DNA from: SAR86 cluster bacterium AG-313-N18
Lineage (GTDB): Bacteria > Pseudomonadota > Gammaproteobacteria > Magnimaribacterales > D2472
Assembly: GCA_003283765.1 (NCBI GenBank)
Contig: QBVY01000002.1
Span: 48,772 to 112,771 of the forward strand
Length of the DNA stretch: 64,000 nt
Reading direction: 5' to 3'
Shown one piece after another: positions 50,440 to 59,183 of this stretch; the stretch's first letter is position 1; every line of letters begins with the position of its first letter. Made by a program: the position numbers and the translations under genes. The notes under the pieces were generated by a model, which saw nothing but the letters and a program-made list of their open reading frames with translations, was not told the origin of the DNA and ran no database searches.

Positions 50440-51903
50440 ATGTCAGTCTTGATAGCAATAGACCAAGGCACAACAAGCACAAGAACGGTGGCGTTTGATA
50501 AAGATCTGAATATCATTTGCTCAGAACAGAAAGAATATCCTCTCATCTATCCAAATGACGGATGGGTAGAGATTAAACCTGAGGAATTAATGAGTTCTGT
50601 GTATGCAACTATTGATCCTGTTATTGATGCCTGTTCAGATATTTCAGCTATCGGAATAACAAATCAGCGTGAAACAACTTTGGTATGGGATGCAGATTCC
50701 GGACAACCTATTTATAACGCAATTGTTTGGCAGGATAGAAGAACAGCAGAACTATGTATGCAATTGAAACAAGATGGGCACGAGGAAGCTATCAAGAAAG
50801 CAACAGGGTTATTGCTTGATCCATATTTTTCATCAACAAAAATATCTTGGATCTTAGATAATGTTGATGGTGCTAGAAAAAAAGCTGAAGCTGGTAAGTT
50901 ACGATTTGGAACAGTTGATACTTATTTGTTATGGCAATTGACCAATGGGGAGGTCTATAAAACCGATGTTACAAATGCATCTAGAACCAACTTATATAAC
51001 ATACACCAAAAAAAATGGGATTCTGAGCTTCTTAAAATTTTTAATGTTCCAAGCTCAATGCTTCCTGAAGTGCATTCCTCTGATAGTAATTATGGAGTGC
51101 TTGTAAGAGGGAATAAAACCATTCAAATTTCTGGGGTGATTGGAGATCAACAAAGCGCATTAGTGGGGCAACGGTGCTTTAATTCAGGTCAAATGAAAGC
51201 AACATTTGGTACAGGATGTTTTTTGATGGTGAATACAGGTGATAAATCTTTGCAATCAACCTCGGGACTCCTTAGCACTCTTGGATATGGCCTCGCCGGC
51301 GATGTATCTTATGCATTAGAAGGAAGTATTTTTTCAGCTGGCACCATCATCCAATGGCTTCGAGACAACATGGAATTTTTTTCAGACTCTGCTCAAAGCA
51401 TTAATTTGCTTGATCCAAGAGGTGAATCTAATGGTGTTTTATTTATTCCTGGTTTTACAGGAATTGGGGCACCTCACTGGAATGCAGAAATTAGAGCAAG
51501 TTTCTATGGCATTACAAGGGACTCAACTAAAACAGATATGGTTACAGCTGCATTTAAAGCATTAATTTATCAAGTCATGGATATTAAAGAAGCCTTAAAA
51601 ATTGATGACATTGAGATTAAGAACCTATCCATTGATGGAGGCATGGCGGCCAATTCAGGTTTTTGTCAACTATTAGCAGATTTTTTAAATCAGGAAGTGA
51701 GGGTTCCATCAAATTTAGAGTCCACAGCCATAGGCGCTGCAATTACAGCAGGAATAGGAGCTCATTTATTTTCTATTAATGTGTTGCAGAATAAGCAGTC
51801 AAGCAATGCAACTATTTATAAACCAAGAGAGAAAGTTTTTGATCCGAATGATCTAAGTGAATGGAGAAAATTTCTTAGAGTCCTTCTGGACGCATATAAT
51901 TAA
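50440..51903 (+). CDS. glpK: Glycerol kinase
   Basis: Phosphorylates glycerol to glycerol-3-phosphate. FGGY-family sugar kinase: SVLIAIDQGTTSTRTVAFD (phosphate 1), WQDRRTAE, VTNASRTNLYNI, GDQQSALVGQRCF, FGTGCFLMVNTG and LSIDGGMAANSGFCQLLADFL. The length of 487 residues is just under the usual ~500. glpF and glpD are not adjacent, so the kinase stands alone between nrdA (divergent) and the serA-like gene. No terminator is obvious in the 172 bases that follow it; I saw nothing else there. Confidence 0.94.
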   Translation: MSVLIAIDQGTTSTRTVAFDKDLNIICSEQKEYPLIYPNDGWVEIKPEELMSSVYATIDPVIDACSDISAIGITNQRETTLVWDADSGQPIYNAIVWQDRRTAELCMQLKQDGHEEAIKKATGLLLDPYFSSTKISWILDNVDGARKKAEAGKLRFGTVDTYLLWQLTNGEVYKTDVTNASRTNLYNIHQKKWDSELLKIFNVPSSMLPEVHSSDSNYGVLVRGNKTIQISGVIGDQQSALVGQRCFNSGQMKATFGTGCFLMVNTGDKSLQSTSGLLSTLGYGLAGDVSYALEGSIFSAGTIIQWLRDNMEFFSDSAQSINLLDPRGESNGVLFIPGFTGIGAPHWNAEIRASFYGITRDSTKTDMVTAAFKALIYQVMDIKEALKIDDIEIKNLSIDGGMAANSGFCQLLADFLNQEVRVPSNLESTAIGAAITAGIGAHLFSINVLQNKQSSNATIYKPREKVFDPNDLSEWRKFLRVLLDAYN

Positions 51904-52075
51904 AAATATACCTAACAGCATGAAGTACAACCAAAAATTTCTCTAGAATGATTTCAGAGCTTCCTGCATCAGATATTTTTAAATTTCCTTAATTAAATAA
52001 TTATAAATGTACTTGTTTGGTGTTTATTGTAATAAACTAATCCCACTTTTAACTAAGTCCCCCTGACCGGTAAAC

Positions 52076-53260
52076 ATGTTTAATTTTAAAACTTTCAATA
52101 ATATTGCTGAGGATGGCCTCGATATTCTTCGTCAGAATAATTTTAGAGAAGTGTCCAAGAATTCTGATGGAATATTGCTAAGAAGTCATAATCTTACAAA
52201 GGAAGATTTTGAAGATAATCTTTTATGTATTGCTAGGGCGGGAGCAGGAACAAATAACATTCCTGTTGATGATGCCACTAAGAAAGGAATTGTTGTTTTT
52301 AATACTCCAGGTGCAAATGCAAATGCCGTAAAAGAACTTGTTATTTGTGGAATGTTGCTTTCTTCTCGGGGCATTGTAGAGGGTATTGAATTTGCAAAAC
52401 ATCTTGATCTTGAAGATTCAGCAGCTTTAAACAAGGCAATGGAAGCGCAAAAGAAGACATTTGCGGGCAATGAACTAGCCGGAAAGACACTTGGAATAGT
52501 TGGACTTGGATCAATTGGGTCAATGCTTGCTCAGGCAGCTCACACCCTTGGAATGAAATTAATAGGATATGATCCATACATTTCTATAGAAGGTGCCTGG
52601 AGACTGCCTCGAGAGGTTGAAAAAGCCGAAACAATGGAGACTCTTTTACAGCAATCAGATTATGTTTCTCTTCATGTTCCGCTTGTTGAGGATACAAAAA
52701 ACCTTATCAACGCATCAAATTTAAGAAAAATTAAAAAAGGCGCCAGACTCATCAACCTATCAAGGGGTGGAATAGTTAATACTAGCGATGTAATAGCAGA
52801 GCTTGAAAATGGAAATCTGGGTAGGTTTGTTACAGATTTCCCAACTCCAGAGCTGATAATGCGTTCTGTTACAAAGAATGATGTGATACTTTTACCTCAT
52901 CTTGGTGCTAGCACCAAAGAAGCGGAGATAAACTGTGCCGTGATGGCTGCAAACCAAATGGTTGATTATCTCCAAGACGGAACTATTCTAAATTCAGTAA
53001 ATTTTCCAAGGATCTCACTATCAAGAGGCACCAATCATCGATTGGTAATTATCAATCACAATGAACCGGGCATGATTAGCAAAATTGCTGATTCAATCGC
53101 TGCCTGTGATATCAATATTGCTGAGATGACCAATAAAAGCAGAGATAAAATTGCCATTAATTTAATTGATCTAGAATGTCAGGCAAGCCAGGAATTGATA
53201 GAGCAACTTAGATCGGTTGACCATGTGATGAGCGTCAGGTCATTAAATATAAGAACTTAA
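52076..53260 (+). CDS. serA: D-3-phosphoglycerate dehydrogenase (short ACT type)
   Basis: First step of serine synthesis. D-2-hydroxyacid dehydrogenase fold: RAGAGTNNIPVDDATKKGIVVFNTPGANANAV, Rossmann motif LGIVGLGSIGSMLA, NLSRGGIVN, and the catalytic His in LLPHLGASTKEAE. The C-terminal ~80 residues (HRLVIINHNEPGMISKIADSIAACDINIAEM) form an ACT domain, implying serine feedback. At 394 residues it is the short form seen in Firmicutes-like SerA and lacks the extra ASB domain. serB and serC are not nearby. Another 2-hydroxyacid dehydrogenase cannot be ruled out. Confidence 0.87.
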   Translation: MFNFKTFNNIAEDGLDILRQNNFREVSKNSDGILLRSHNLTKEDFEDNLLCIARAGAGTNNIPVDDATKKGIVVFNTPGANANAVKELVICGMLLSSRGIVEGIEFAKHLDLEDSAALNKAMEAQKKTFAGNELAGKTLGIVGLGSIGSMLAQAAHTLGMKLIGYDPYISIEGAWRLPREVEKAETMETLLQQSDYVSLHVPLVEDTKNLINASNLRKIKKGARLINLSRGGIVNTSDVIAELENGNLGRFVTDFPTPELIMRSVTKNDVILLPHLGASTKEAEINCAVMAANQMVDYLQDGTILNSVNFPRISLSRGTNHRLVIINHNEPGMISKIADSIAACDINIAEMTNKSRDKIAINLIDLECQASQELIEQLRSVDHVMSVRSLNIRT

Positions 53261-53263
53261 ATC

Positions 53264-54370
53264 TTAAACGTAATTTTCAACAAAGCTTTTATCAAAAGGC
53301 ACAATTTGGTCCTCTTTTCCATCTTGTACTTTATTTGCCCAATCAGGGTCTGATAAAAGAGCTCTTCCAACAGCAATTAAATCAAATTCTGACTTATTGA
53401 GTTTTTCATGAAGGATATTTAGATCTGTTGTTTGAGTTTTATGGTCGCCAGAATAGAGCTTGATAAAATCTTTATCTAAACCAACACTGCCTACGCTTAT
53501 GGTTGGTATTCCTGTAGCCTCTTTTGCAACCCCAGCTAAGTTTATGCCTTTAGGTTCAAATTCGCCTTCCCAAAAACGACGATTACTGCAGTGGATAAAA
53601 TCAGCTCCTGCATTCTTTAAGATATTAAAAAATTTATTAAGCTCTTTTGCATCAGAAGTAATCTTTGCTTCATAGTCTTGTTGCTTCCATTGAGAAACTC
53701 TTATTCCGATCTTGAAACTATCAGAGGTTATTTTTTGCGATGCCTCAAGAATTTCTTTGGCAAGTTTAGATCTATTTTCGATGGAGCCACCATATTCATC
53801 AGTCCTTAAATTTATCTGATCCCAAAAAAATTGATCAATTAAATAGCCATGCGCACCATGAATTTCCACCCCATCAAATCCAATCTCTTCACAAATCTTT
53901 GCATCTTCAGCATAAACCTCGATCAGTTCTTTGATTTCCTCATGCGTCATTTCATGCGCCACTTTCTTTCCAGGAACCACATAACCTGATGGAGTAAATC
54001 CTGGAACTTCTGGTATAGGGGGCATACCTGGTTTTCTAATTCCACCCACATGCCAGAGTTGACAGAAGATAGAAGAATTATTTTTATGAACTTCAGTAAC
54101 GACTTTTTCCCACATTTTTTTTGCTTCATCTGTTTCTAAATTTGGGCAATTTGGATAGCCGCTCGCAGCTCGATGACTCACTTCCACTCCCTCAGTTAGT
54201 ATCAAACCTACACCACCTTGAGCCCTTCGTGCATAGTAGGTTGGAGCATAATCTTTGGGTATTCCATTTGGTGAAAAGTTCCTTGTCATAGGAGCCATCA
54301 CAACTCTATTTCTTAGATTTAAGCCATTCAAGTTGTAGGCAGAAAAAAGCGTGTTTTTTTGATCATTCAT
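53264..54370 (-). CDS. Old Yellow Enzyme-family NADH:flavin oxidoreductase
   Basis: An FMN TIM-barrel ene-reductase/NADH oxidase-type protein, 368 residues. NRVVMAPMTRNFSPNG, YYARRAQGGVGLILTEGVEVS, FDGVEIHGAHGYLIDQFFWD (substrate His motif), TDEYGGSIENR and ISVGSVG are the family signatures. The substrate is unknown; homologues act on alpha,beta-unsaturated carbonyls, dienoyl-CoA or xenobiotics. It converges on serA with a four-base gap and is divergent from ung. Confidence 0.9.
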   Translation of the reverse strand: MNDQKNTLFSAYNLNGLNLRNRVVMAPMTRNFSPNGIPKDYAPTYYARRAQGGVGLILTEGVEVSHRAASGYPNCPNLETDEAKKMWEKVVTEVHKNNSSIFCQLWHVGGIRKPGMPPIPEVPGFTPSGYVVPGKKVAHEMTHEEIKELIEVYAEDAKICEEIGFDGVEIHGAHGYLIDQFFWDQINLRTDEYGGSIENRSKLAKEILEASQKITSDSFKIGIRVSQWKQQDYEAKITSDAKELNKFFNILKNAGADFIHCSNRRFWEGEFEPKGINLAGVAKEATGIPTISVGSVGLDKDFIKLYSGDHKTQTTDLNILHEKLNKSEFDLIAVGRALLSDPDWANKVQDGKEDQIVPFDKSFVENYV

Positions 54371-54675
54371 ATGAATTATTTATGGTTAATATAAAGAGGA
54401 TGTATTCTAATTTATTTTTTTTTAAAAAAATACTTGCCCACAGAATTAAAAAGTGTTATTGACCCATCATTAATATTCACCAAAAGAGGGATTAATCTGA
54501 ACTAAATGTATTATAAGTTACTGATTTAAGGTTATTTAATTATTAATTGATTAGTTTTTGATCAATTTGCATGAAACCTTATTAAATCAGTCTAAAATGT
54601 AAGAATATTAAGTTATCCCAAGCTTTATCCACAGTTTCTGTGGATAAAATTTAAGCATTTTTTAGAGTAATTTTT
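54371..54675. promoter_or_regulatory. 305-base AT-rich divergent intergenic region
   Basis: The largest gene-free stretch in the window, between the Old Yellow Enzyme gene (minus) and ung (plus). It holds a poly-T/poly-A tract (54412-54427), an inverted repeat AATTGAT/ATCAATT (54545-54567), a one-mismatch DnaA box TTATCCCAA (54613-54621) and a perfect DnaA-box palindrome near ung. No tRNA, small ORF or clear terminator was found. Confidence 0.6.
54625..54647. promoter_or_regulatory. Head-to-head DnaA box pair (perfect palindrome)
   Basis: TTATCCACAG, a 3-base centre TTT, then CTGTGGATAA: a perfect 10-base inverted repeat made of two consensus DnaA boxes in opposite orientation, 28 bases before the ung start. 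It could be a DnaA-responsive operator, part of an origin-like element, or a hairpin in the leader. Confidence 0.6.
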
Positions 54676-55350
54676 TTGAATATTTTTAACTTTCCTGATA
54701 CTTGGTTAGAGCCTCTGGGCAAGCGGTTTTGTATAGATTTTTTAAATGAAATGGAGTCAAAATTCTTAAAATCAAATACTGAAAATATGGCTATATTTCC
54801 CCCAATTCCATCTGTATTCCGAGCCCTAGAATTGGTTCATTTTAATGAAGTTAAAGTATTAATTTTAGGGCAAGATCCATACCATGGTTTCGGACAAGCA
54901 AACGGCCTGTCTTTCTCAGTCAATAAAGAAATTATGATTCCACCATCCCTAAAAAATATCTTTCTTGAGCTAAAAAATGATTTAAATATTCCTATTTCTC
55001 AACACGGCGATTTGACTTCTTGGGCTGAACAAAAAATCTTGTTATTAAATTCTGTTCTAACTGTGGAGCATGGAAAACCAAACTCACATCAGAAATTAGG
55101 CTGGGATAAATTAACGAACAAAATCATTTCTCGGTTAAGCAAAAGAGGAAATATGATTTTTGTTTTATGGGGCAACAGCGCTCTAAAAAAACTAAATTTA
55201 ATTGACGACAAGAAAAATAAAATTTTATCCGCTCCTCACCCATCTCCTCTTTCTGCTTACAGAGGATTTTTTGGATGCAAGCATTTTTCAGAAATTAATA
55301 AAATCTTAATAGAGAATGGCTCTAGTGAAATTAATTGGAAGCTTAATTAA
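54676..55350 (+). CDS. ung: Uracil-DNA glycosylase (family 1)
   Basis: Removes uracil from DNA. Catalytic water-activating motif GQDPYHGFGQANGLSFS and the HPSPLSAYRGFFGCKHF loop (intercalating Leu region, catalytic His) are intact; LLLNSVLTVEHGKPNSH is conserved. The length of 224 residues is normal. The start is TTG at 54676 with only a weak ribosome site; no ATG in this frame gives a family-like N-terminus. It overlaps the convergent ygfZ by eight bases. Confidence 0.95.
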   Translation: MNIFNFPDTWLEPLGKRFCIDFLNEMESKFLKSNTENMAIFPPIPSVFRALELVHFNEVKVLILGQDPYHGFGQANGLSFSVNKEIMIPPSLKNIFLELKNDLNIPISQHGDLTSWAEQKILLLNSVLTVEHGKPNSHQKLGWDKLTNKIISRLSKRGNMIFVLWGNSALKKLNLIDDKKNKILSAPHPSPLSAYRGFFGCKHFSEINKILIENGSSEINWKLN

Positions 55351-56116
55351 TTTTATTAGAAAAACTATCTATTTTTCCATAGCAAGATGAGAAAATTGTT
55401 TCATGGATTTTATAGCTCTTTCCAATAATTATAAATTCAGAAACCTCTTTTTGATTTGAGTGAACAATTAACCTTGTTTCTTTTTTTAATTTTCCTAGAT
55501 ACTCCATTCTTGCAATTATTTCTTGCCCTTTAAAACAGCCCTTAGTAAAACTAACCCTAGTATTATGCTGTCCTAATTCGTGGGGTCTGTATTTGCCTGT
55601 TTCCTCCAGTTCAATTTGATGATCACCCATAATTTTTCGATTAATAGCCCAGTGCTCTGTGCTGAGAGTATCTAAATTATCTTGAGATTTATTATTTTTA
55701 TCAATCGATAGCGATAAATATGCAATATCTGAGCTTAAAACCTGATGTTCATTTGGAAGCATTGCTTGACCTTTTTTTCTTGTAAAACCTATCACTTTGG
55801 AACTTAGTGGCTCAGCTGAGACTTTATAAAAAGGCAAAAATTTAGTTATCTCGTTTAAAAAAATATCTTTAAGACCATTTTCAATGATAATTAACCACTT
55901 GTTTTGATTAAAAATAACTTCAAAGTTGCATAAAATAAAACCCTTTTCGTTGCACAAAGAAGAGATTTGACCTAATTGTTCGTTTATTAGAGTGCAATCT
56001 GACGTTACCTGTCCTTGTAAAAGACTTAAGACAGAGTCAAAATCACCATTTAAATGAATTGCTGTACTATCCTCAAGATTTACAGCCCCGTATTTTATAA
56101 ATTTAGAATTTAACAA
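55343..56116 (-). CDS. ygfZ: Folate-binding Fe-S/tRNA-modification protein YgfZ
   Basis: A GcvT-like, tetrahydrofolate-dependent protein needed for maintaining some iron-sulfur enzymes such as MiaB. The diagnostic motif is KGCFKGQEIIARMEYLGKLK (K-G-C-x-x-G-Q-E). At 257 residues it is shorter than E. coli YgfZ (326) but keeps the N-terminal folate-binding half (LLQGQVTSDC). It is divergent from sdhE, the same pairing as ygfZ/ygfY in E. coli. Confidence 0.88.
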   Translation of the reverse strand: MLNSKFIKYGAVNLEDSTAIHLNGDFDSVLSLLQGQVTSDCTLINEQLGQISSLCNEKGFILCNFEVIFNQNKWLIIIENGLKDIFLNEITKFLPFYKVSAEPLSSKVIGFTRKKGQAMLPNEHQVLSSDIAYLSLSIDKNNKSQDNLDTLSTEHWAINRKIMGDHQIELEETGKYRPHELGQHNTRVSFTKGCFKGQEIIARMEYLGKLKKETRLIVHSNQKEVSEFIIIGKSYKIHETIFSSCYGKIDSFSNKIN

Positions 56117-56163
56117 TTTATTTAATTAACAATTTCAATAAAGATACTATATTAGATTAATAA

Positions 56164-56412
56164 ATGAATACAGACATCAATAAAACAAAATGGAAGTGCA
56201 GAAGAGGTCTGAGAGAGCTAGATTTGCTGTTTAGAAGGTACAGTGAAGATAATCTGGAGTCTCTTTCTCAAAAAGATTTTGAGATGTTTAATAGTATTTT
56301 GGATCTAGAGGATCAGCCTTTATATGATTTTATATTTAAGAATGAATCTTTAAATAGTCCAGAGAAAGAAAACTTCATTTTAAATAACATAAAAAACTTC
56401 ACAGATAAGTGA
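56164..56412 (+). CDS. sdhE: Succinate dehydrogenase flavinylation factor SdhE
   Basis: An 82-residue all-helical protein that helps attach FAD to SdhA. The RGxxE-type motif is in KWKCRRGLRELDLLFRRY, followed by FEMFNSILDLEDQPLYDFIF. The length is typical. Its gap to ygfZ (47 bases) probably holds divergent promoters, none of them convincing by eye. Confidence 0.9.
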   Translation: MNTDINKTKWKCRRGLRELDLLFRRYSEDNLESLSQKDFEMFNSILDLEDQPLYDFIFKNESLNSPEKENFILNNIKNFTDK

Positions 56413-56438
56413 AACTATTTCATTTCATCTTTGTCCAA
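56411..56438 (+). promoter_or_regulatory. Candidate sigma-E promoter before rpoE
   Basis: GAAACTA (56411-56417), 15 bases, GTCCAA (56433-56438) resembles the sigma-E consensus GGAACTT-N15-GTCTAA. It would suggest autoregulation. The leader would be very short (about ten bases), barely including the GAGGAA ribosome site, so the call is tentative. Confidence 0.3.
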
Positions 56439-56454
56439 ATGACCGAGGAAACAT

Positions 56455-57024
56455 ATGGGGATTAGCAAAGGGGATGAAGTGTTTGTAAATGAAATTAAAG
56501 CTGGAAACGCGATGGCATTTGAAGCCATGGTTCTAAAGTATCAACCAAAACTCATGTCTTCTTTAATCGGATATACAAAATCTCGAGATCAAGCAGAGGA
56601 GTTATGCCAAAAAACATTTATTAGAGTTTGGCAAAAAATTGATTCTTTCAGGGGAGATAGTGCGCTTTTTACTTGGATTTACAGGATAGGAATAAACCTG
56701 GCAAAGAATGATTTTGCTAGTAGTTTTTCTAAAGGTTCCAAGATTACTGATTCATTAGACCAAAATGAACTCGACGTTCCTCAGTATCTTTCACCAGAAA
56801 CCGAACTTATAGCAATGGAGTCTGAAAATAAGATTATGGAATTCATTCAAACTCTTGATAGTGACACTAAGACAGCCTTTACGCTCAGAGAGATTGATGG
56901 AAGAACCTATGATGAGATAGCTCAAATACTTAAATGCCCAATTGGCACTGTCAGATCAAGAATATTTAGAGCTAGACAACTTATATTAGAATTTATGAAT
57001 CAGGAGAATATTTTAAATGGATAA
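56455..57024 (+). CDS. rpoE: Extracytoplasmic-function sigma factor RpoE/AlgU
   Basis: Envelope-stress sigma factor of 189 residues. Region 2 is FEAMVLKYQPKLMSSLIGYTKSRDQAEELCQKTFIRVW; region 4 is FTLREIDGRTYDEIAQILKCPIGTVRSRIFRARQLI. GAGGAA precedes the ATG. Its last eight bases overlap rseA. The order rpoE-rseA-degP-lepA-lepB-rnc-era-recO is the AlgU/MucD arrangement of Pseudomonas without mucB and mucC. Confidence 0.95.
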   Translation: MGISKGDEVFVNEIKAGNAMAFEAMVLKYQPKLMSSLIGYTKSRDQAEELCQKTFIRVWQKIDSFRGDSALFTWIYRIGINLAKNDFASSFSKGSKITDSLDQNELDVPQYLSPETELIAMESENKIMEFIQTLDSDTKTAFTLREIDGRTYDEIAQILKCPIGTVRSRIFRARQLILEFMNQENILNG

Positions 57025-57709
57025 AGACTTAGAAAAACTATCTGCCTTATATGATGGCGAGCTTTCGTCTAAAGAAACTCAAGAGAGTCTTGCGAAGATG
57101 AATGCAGATGAGGGCTTGAAAAACACTTTCCAAAACTTTGGGCTTATTTCAGACATAGTTCAAAGACATTCGAAACAAAAAGCTCCAAAAATTTCTTTTT
57201 TAAAAGATTACCTCAGCAAGATCAATCCTGTGATGAGTAATTTGGTAACGGCGGCAGCAACTGTCTTGATCACATTAATAATTTTGTATCAGTTTGATGA
57301 AGATCGTTTTCAGGTGGATAGAGGTAGTTCTTTGCAGCTTTCATCCGCACTTTCAAGTGATCAGGCCAAAAATCAATTGCTAAATGCAGATCAAAACATC
57401 ATGGAGCACATGATTCACATTATGCAATCTAACAAGTCTCATAATTCCCAACAGGTTTCTAAAAACTGGATCCCAGTAGGCTTTTCAGTCAATCCAAATA
57501 ACCCCAATCAATATTCAAATGGAAGAAATAATTTATTTTTCCATCTTGAAAATAAACAACTTGGTATTAAAAAGGTAAAATACTTTAAAGCAAATAATAA
57601 TTGGATTTATTTAATTCCGTTGCAAGATGGAAGACTGTTAACTGCTTATGGGGATGTTCCTCCATCTTTAGCTGACCCCATGATCCAATCAATTTATCAA
57701 AGGAAATAA
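57017..57709 (+). CDS. rseA: Anti-sigma-E factor RseA/MucA
   Basis: A 230-residue single-pass membrane protein that holds RpoE inactive. The N-terminal cytoplasmic domain (MDKDLEKLSALYDGELSSKET) is typical of RseA. The transmembrane segment lies at about 74-92, and the remaining ~135 residues are periplasmic. Sequence outside the N-terminus is poorly conserved. The start overlaps rpoE by eight bases and degP begins one base after the stop. No rseB/mucB follows, so the periplasmic brake protein is missing from the operon. Confidence 0.87.
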   Translation: MDKDLEKLSALYDGELSSKETQESLAKMNADEGLKNTFQNFGLISDIVQRHSKQKAPKISFLKDYLSKINPVMSNLVTAAATVLITLIILYQFDEDRFQVDRGSSLQLSSALSSDQAKNQLLNADQNIMEHMIHIMQSNKSHNSQQVSKNWIPVGFSVNPNNPNQYSNGRNNLFFHLENKQLGIKKVKYFKANNNWIYLIPLQDGRLLTAYGDVPPSLADPMIQSIYQRK

Positions 57710-57710
57710 A

Positions 57711-59108
57711 ATGAATCTTTTTAAAAATAAGATCGCTCTTATACTCGTTCTAGGTATCGCATCCTCTATTAATGCAGCGTTGCCTTCCAATATTTCAGAA
57801 CTAGTTGAAAATTCTGCCCCTGCTGTTGTAAATATAACTTCTCGCAAAGAAGTGAAAATGCAGAACTCAATGAGAGGGTTTGATGAATTTGAAAGATTTT
57901 TTGGTATTCCAAGGGGTAGAGGCTTTCCTCAACCTCAACAGCCTGAAACGAGGGAGGCTGTAGCATATGGCTCTGGCTTCATTTTTAAAGATGGCTATTT
58001 ATTAACAAACTTCCATGTTGTTGATGAGGCTGAAGAAATTACAGTTTCTTTAAATGATAGAAGGGAGTTTTCTGCTGAGGTGGTTGGAATTGATCCTCTA
58101 TCAGACCTCGCCGTTTTAAAGATTAAGGGTAAAAATTTACCGAAAGTTTCTATTGGCGACAGTGAGAAACTCAAGGTTGGAGATTGGGTTGTTGCAATTG
58201 GCTCTCCTTTTTCCTTTGATTTTTCTGTCACCGCAGGAATTGTCAGTGCAAAAGGAAGAAGTATTCAAAATCAAAATATTGGAAATTATGTCCCATTTAT
58301 TCAGACTGATGTTGCAATCAATCCAGGTAACTCTGGAGGACCATTATTTGATTTGGATGGAAAGGTTGTAGGAATTAATTCTCAAATATATTCTCGCAGC
58401 GGAGGTTATCAAGGTCTTGCTTTTGCAATACCTATAGATGTTGCTATGGAAGTTGCTAGCCAGATCATCGAAGATGGGAATGTTGCTCGAGGATATCTTG
58501 GTGTCAGGGTTGGTGAGGTGGACAATGATCTTGCCGAAGCTTTGAGCATGGAAAAACCTTATGGCGCTTTAATTACTGATGTTGAGAAGGGTGAGTCTGG
58601 TGACGATGCTGGTCTTCAAGCAGGAGACGTAATCATTGAATTTAATGGCAAAGAAATAAAATTTGGTTCAGATCTTCCCCATGTTGTTGGCAGAATCCAG
58701 CCTAAAACAAAATCAAATGCAAAAGTTATTCGTGATGGAAAAAATGTTAACTTAAAATTTGTTCTAGGCGAATTGCCTGCTGATGAAAGAACATTTATTC
58801 CAGCTAAAACTGAAATTTCTACCGATCCATTAGGGCTAAAGATTGAAGATCTGTCTGAAGATAATTCTCGACCAAGCGATCCTGAAAATGGGGTATTAGT
58901 TCTAAGAGTGAACAATGGATCTCCGGCTTATGGAAAATTAACTAGGGGAGATATTATCACTGAAGTTATTTCTCAAGGTAAGCGTTATGCCATTGAGGAT
59001 GCAGAGTCTTTTGAGGAATTAATTCAGCGATTTGATGAAGGGGATAAATTAGCAATTGTAGGTCGTCGAAATAACAATAGATTTTTTGTTGCAGTAACTG
59101 TAGATTAA
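57711..59108 (+). CDS. degP: Periplasmic serine endoprotease DegP/MucD
   Basis: Trypsin-like Do protease clearing misfolded envelope proteins. Signal peptide of about 22 residues ending SSINA. Catalytic triad H102 (LLTNFHVV), D132 (SDLAVLK) and S208 (GNSGGPL). Two PDZ domains follow (about 260-350 and 370-465). The length of 465 residues is normal. Co-transcription with rpoE-rseA means envelope stress induces it. A perfect hairpin ends the unit. Confidence 0.95.
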   Translation: MNLFKNKIALILVLGIASSINAALPSNISELVENSAPAVVNITSRKEVKMQNSMRGFDEFERFFGIPRGRGFPQPQQPETREAVAYGSGFIFKDGYLLTNFHVVDEAEEITVSLNDRREFSAEVVGIDPLSDLAVLKIKGKNLPKVSIGDSEKLKVGDWVVAIGSPFSFDFSVTAGIVSAKGRSIQNQNIGNYVPFIQTDVAINPGNSGGPLFDLDGKVVGINSQIYSRSGGYQGLAFAIPIDVAMEVASQIIEDGNVARGYLGVRVGEVDNDLAEALSMEKPYGALITDVEKGESGDDAGLQAGDVIIEFNGKEIKFGSDLPHVVGRIQPKTKSNAKVIRDGKNVNLKFVLGELPADERTFIPAKTEISTDPLGLKIEDLSEDNSRPSDPENGVLVLRVNNGSPAYGKLTRGDIITEVISQGKRYAIEDAESFEELIQRFDEGDKLAIVGRRNNNRFFVAVTVD

Positions 59109-59123
59109 ATCCATCTTAAATGC

Positions 59124-59158
59124 ATAAGAAAAGCTGATAACAGATCAGCTTTTCTTAT
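59124..59158 (+). terminator. Intrinsic terminator after degP
   Basis: A perfect 15-base stem (ATAAGAAAAGCTGAT with ATCAGCTTTTCTTAT) and a five-base loop AACAG, 15 bases after the degP stop and 25 bases before lepA. The U-rich 3' arm supports termination, though no further U run follows the stem. Confidence 0.75.
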
Positions 59159-59183
59159 AGAATAGTCATGCATTTATTAGAAG

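Noticed and set aside
51904..52075. Possible sRNA or riboswitch between glpK and serA
   Set aside because: No stable hairpin with U run and no recognised riboswitch motif could be seen by eye.
54371..54675. Full oriC call for the ung upstream region
   Set aside because: Only two exact and one or two degenerate DnaA boxes, no tandem 13-mers, and no dnaA, dnaN, mnmG or parAB nearby. It is kept as a finding only.
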